From Methylobacterium currus (GTDB lineage: Bacteria; Pseudomonadota; Alphaproteobacteria; Rhizobiales; Beijerinckiaceae), in assembly GCF_003058325.1 (NCBI RefSeq), contig NZ_CP028843.1, positions 2,390,001-2,454,000 of the forward strand: DNA of 64,000 bases. Direction: 5' to 3'. This document shows, piece after piece, positions 61,924 through 64,000 of the stretch. The position numbers and the translations under genes were made by a program. The notes below the pieces were generated by a model. That model made no database searches. It worked only from the letters and a program-made list of their open reading frames with translations, and was not told the DNA's origin. Positions within the stretch are counted from its first letter, which is position 1. Each line of letters starts with the position of its first letter.

Positions 61924-62901
61924 ATGACCATCCTCCTCCTCGCCCTGCGCCGCCTCGCCGCCAGCCTGCCGACGCTCCTCGTCATCCTGGCGGGGCTCTT
62001 CCTGCTGCTCCAGCTCGCCCCCGGCGACACCGTCGACGCGCTGATGGCCCAGATGGGCGGCGGCGATCCGGCGACCGCCGAGGAACTGCGCCGCTATTAC
62101 GGGCTCGACCTGCCGGCCGCCGCCCAGCTCGCCCGCTACCTGTGGCGGCTGGTGCAGCTCGATCTCGGCCAGTCGGCGATCTACGGCAAGCCGGTCGCGA
62201 CGGTGATCGCCGAGCGGCTGCCCGTGACCCTGCTGCTGATGGGCGCCTCGCTCACCCTCGCCTTCGCGGGCGGGATGGTCCTCGGCGTGGTCGCAGCCCG
62301 GCGGATCGGGCAATGGCCCGACACCCTGATCTCGACGCTCGGGCTGATGTTCTACGCCACGCCCTCGTTCTGGTTCGGGCTGATGGGGATCGTGCTGTTC
62401 GCGATCCATCTCGGCTGGCTCCCGGCCGGCGGCTTCGAGGAGGTCGGCGCCGGCTATACCGGCCTGACGCGGGTCCTCGACATCGCCCGCCACCTGGTCC
62501 TGCCGACCCTGACCCTCGCGCTGGTCTTCCTCGCCACGTACCTGCGGATCATGCGCGCCTCGATGCTGGAGGTGATGAGCCTCGACTACGTCCGCACCGC
62601 CCGGGCGAAGGGCTTGGGGGAGACCGGCGTGATCGTGCGCCACGCGCTTCGCAATGCGCTCCTGCCCATGGTGACCCTGGTCGGCCTCCAGGCCGGCACG
62701 ATGCTCGGCGGCTCGGTGGTGGTGGAGAGCGTGTTCGCGCTTCCCGGCCTCGGGCGGCTCGCCTACGAATCGGTGGTGCAGCGCGACCTCAACACCCTGC
62801 TCGGCATCGTGTTCGTGTCGGCGCTCCTCGTCATCACGGTGAACTTTTTGGTCGATCTGATCTATGGCCGGCTCGATCCGCGCATCGCGGCGGGGCGCTG
62901 A
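61924..62901 (+). CDS. Peptide ABC transporter permease (DppB/OppB-like)
   Basis: A 325-residue permease with six membrane helices. The N-terminus has the family segment RRLAASLPTLLVILAGLFLLLQLAPGDTVD; the C-terminus includes the EAA loop (YVRTARAKGLGETGVIVRHALR) that contacts the ATPases. It pairs with the next permease to form the channel. The ATG at 61924 begins just after the hairpin block. The gene is followed after 4 bp by the second permease gene. Confidence 0.92.
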   Translation: MTILLLALRRLAASLPTLLVILAGLFLLLQLAPGDTVDALMAQMGGGDPATAEELRRYYGLDLPAAAQLARYLWRLVQLDLGQSAIYGKPVATVIAERLPVTLLLMGASLTLAFAGGMVLGVVAARRIGQWPDTLISTLGLMFYATPSFWFGLMGIVLFAIHLGWLPAGGFEEVGAGYTGLTRVLDIARHLVLPTLTLALVFLATYLRIMRASMLEVMSLDYVRTARAKGLGETGVIVRHALRNALLPMVTLVGLQAGTMLGGSVVVESVFALPGLGRLAYESVVQRDLNTLLGIVFVSALLVITVNFLVDLIYGRLDPRIAAGR

Positions 62902-62905
62902 CGCG

Positions 62906-63757
62906 ATGGCGGCCCTGACGCGCTACCTGCGCAACCCGGCGGCCCTGCTCGGCGCCGTGCTGCTCCTCCTCGTCGTCGCGGTGGCGCTCGCCGCCCCCGT
63001 GCTGTTCCCCAAGGACCCGCTCGGCCTCGCCGGCCGGCCGCTGCAATGGCCCTTCGTCAACCCGAAGGTCTGGCTCGGCACCGACGCGAGCGGGCGCGAC
63101 ATCGCCGCCCAGATCTTCCACGGTGCCCGGGTCTCGCTGCTGATCGGCCTCGTCGCGACGGCGATCGCCATCGCGATCGGCATCGCGGTCGGGGCGGTGG
63201 CGGGCTTCTACGGCGGCCTCATCGACGACCTCCTGATGCGGGTGACGGAGGCCTTCCAGACCCTGCCGAACTTCCTGCTGCTCCTCGTGCTGGTGGCGGT
63301 GTTCGGCTCGGACATCACCACCGTCACGGTGGCGATCGGCCTCGTCTCCTGGCCGGCCCCGGCCCGGCTGACGCGGGCCGAGTTCCTGACCTTGCGCAAC
63401 CGCGAATTCGTCCAGGCCTGCCGGGTGCTCGGCATGGGCGACGCGCGCATCATCGCCCGGGAGATCCTGCCCAACGCCCTGCCGCCGGTGATCGTCTATG
63501 CCAGCGTGGTGATGGCGGTCGCGATCCTGCTCGAGAGCGCGCTCGCCTTCCTCAACCTCTCCGACCCGAACGTCGCCTCCTGGGGCAACCTGATCGGGGC
63601 AGGGCGCGGCGTGCTGCGCACGCAATGGTACGTCTCGGCGATTCCCGGCGTGGCGATCCTGGTGACGGTGCTCGCCGTGTCGCTGGTCGGCCAGGGCCTC
63701 AACGACGCCCTCAACCCGCGCCTGCGCGGCCCCGCCCCGGTGAAGGCCGCGTCATGA
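62906..63757 (+). CDS. Peptide ABC transporter permease (DppC/OppC-like)
   Basis: A 283-residue permease: TM1 near AALLGAVLLLLVVAVALAAP, then the TDASGRDIAAQIFHGARVSL segment found in DppC/OppC proteins, and an EAA loop (EFVQACRVLGMGDARIIARE). It is the partner of the preceding permease. The ATG at 62906 lies 4 bp after the first permease stop. The final codons overlap the ATPase gene (ATGA at 63754-63757). Confidence 0.92.
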   Translation: MAALTRYLRNPAALLGAVLLLLVVAVALAAPVLFPKDPLGLAGRPLQWPFVNPKVWLGTDASGRDIAAQIFHGARVSLLIGLVATAIAIAIGIAVGAVAGFYGGLIDDLLMRVTEAFQTLPNFLLLLVLVAVFGSDITTVTVAIGLVSWPAPARLTRAEFLTLRNREFVQACRVLGMGDARIIAREILPNALPPVIVYASVVMAVAILLESALAFLNLSDPNVASWGNLIGAGRGVLRTQWYVSAIPGVAILVTVLAVSLVGQGLNDALNPRLRGPAPVKAAS

Positions 63758-64000
63758 GCGAACTCCTCACGGTCAAGAGCCTCTCGGTCCGCCTGCCGCC
63801 GGGGGCCGACCGCAGCCACGCGCTCTCCGACGTCTCCCTGTCGCTCGCGGGCAACGAGATCCTGTGCGTCGTCGGCGAGTCCGGCTCGGGCAAGTCGGTC
63901 CTCGCCAACACGGTGATGCGGCTGCTGCCCGTCGGCGTGCGGCCCGATGCCGGACAGGTGCTCTTTCGGGGGCGCGACCTCGTCTCCGTCCCGGAGCCTG
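63754..64000 (+). CDS. Peptide ABC transporter ATP-binding protein, partial
   Basis: The first 82 codons of an ABC ATPase: MSELLTVKSLSVRLPPGADR, Walker A GESGSGKS (about residue 47), then LANTVMRLLPVGVRPDAG. The window ends before the signature and Walker B. In this transporter type the protein is DppD/OppD-like, often fused to or followed by a second ATPase. Its ATG overlaps the permease stop, so it is translationally coupled. The rest lies beyond 64000. Confidence 0.92.
   Translation, partial: MSELLTVKSLSVRLPPGADRSHALSDVSLSLAGNEILCVVGESGSGKSVLANTVMRLLPVGVRPDAGQVLFRGRDLVSVPEP

Overview
The window is a chromosomal segment of a very GC-rich alphaproteobacterium, most likely Methylobacterium or a close relative. 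This rests on gene content: a NepR/EcfG general-stress pair, a run of CsbD-type stress genes, a BA14K protein, an AcoD-type aldehyde dehydrogenase beside a DUF779 gene, and a UPF0104/phospholipase D/endonuclease-phosphatase cluster. No rRNA or tRNA gene is visible, so the assignment is an inference. Most genes are chromosomal housekeeping or accessory loci. I see no prophage, CRISPR array or plasmid module. One complete insertion sequence is present.

Layout. 0-3.1 kb: a SWIM zinc-finger protein, the twice-frameshifted remnant of a chemotaxis receptor, and two small proteins. 3.3-5.8 kb: an ECF sigma factor divergent from a PAS-LuxR regulator that has a perfect EcfG-type promoter. 5.9-9.2 kb: a stress cluster of CsbD and related small proteins, an LEA-like 11-residue-repeat protein, a 31-residue micro-protein and a BA14K protein. 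9.4-13.8 kb: an alpha/beta hydrolase, a two-domain glycosyltransferase and a small gene with an EcfG-like promoter. 13.9-14.8 kb: nepR-ecfG. 15.3-20.4 kb: a small secreted protein, moeA and moaC, an RTX gene remnant without its own stop, a 740-bp AT-rich island and a secreted beta-helix protein. 20.4-24.5 kb: DUF779 and aldehyde dehydrogenase genes divergent from an AcoR-type sigma-54 activator, with a visible -24/-12 promoter and paired operators. 25-30.2 kb: a chemoreceptor and polA, convergent over a shared hairpin. 30.4-33 kb: a secreted protein coupled to an RNase T2, then an ISAs1-family element with a 10-bp target duplication. 33-39 kb: AraC and LysR regulators, a membrane protein, an EamA exporter, a DUF1127 protein and an SDR. 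39.1-43.5 kb: endonuclease/phosphatase, UPF0104 and phospholipase D genes plus a DUF218 gene around a palindromic EcfG promoter. 44.2-51 kb: livFGMHK, a DUF1445 hydro-lyase and a LysR regulator. 51-53.2 kb: a PaiB-like protein divergent from a MocR regulator. 53.4-59.8 kb: a GGDEF/EAL protein, an aminotransferase, a DUF4112 protein, a lone YejE-like permease and a cupredoxin. 60-64 kb: a Dpp/Opp-type peptide transporter that runs off the end.

Two themes link the genes. First, the general stress response: nepR-ecfG, a second ECF sigma gene, and GGAAC-N16/17-CGTT promoters before the PAS-LuxR regulator, the phospholipase D gene and probably two more genes. Second, short tandem repeats, mostly of 15 bp, recur at unrelated loci (sigma factor C-terminus, MoaC tail, livG start codon, EAL domain, DUF4112 N-terminus, two intergenic sites). 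They never break a reading frame. They are the most unusual sequence-level pattern here.
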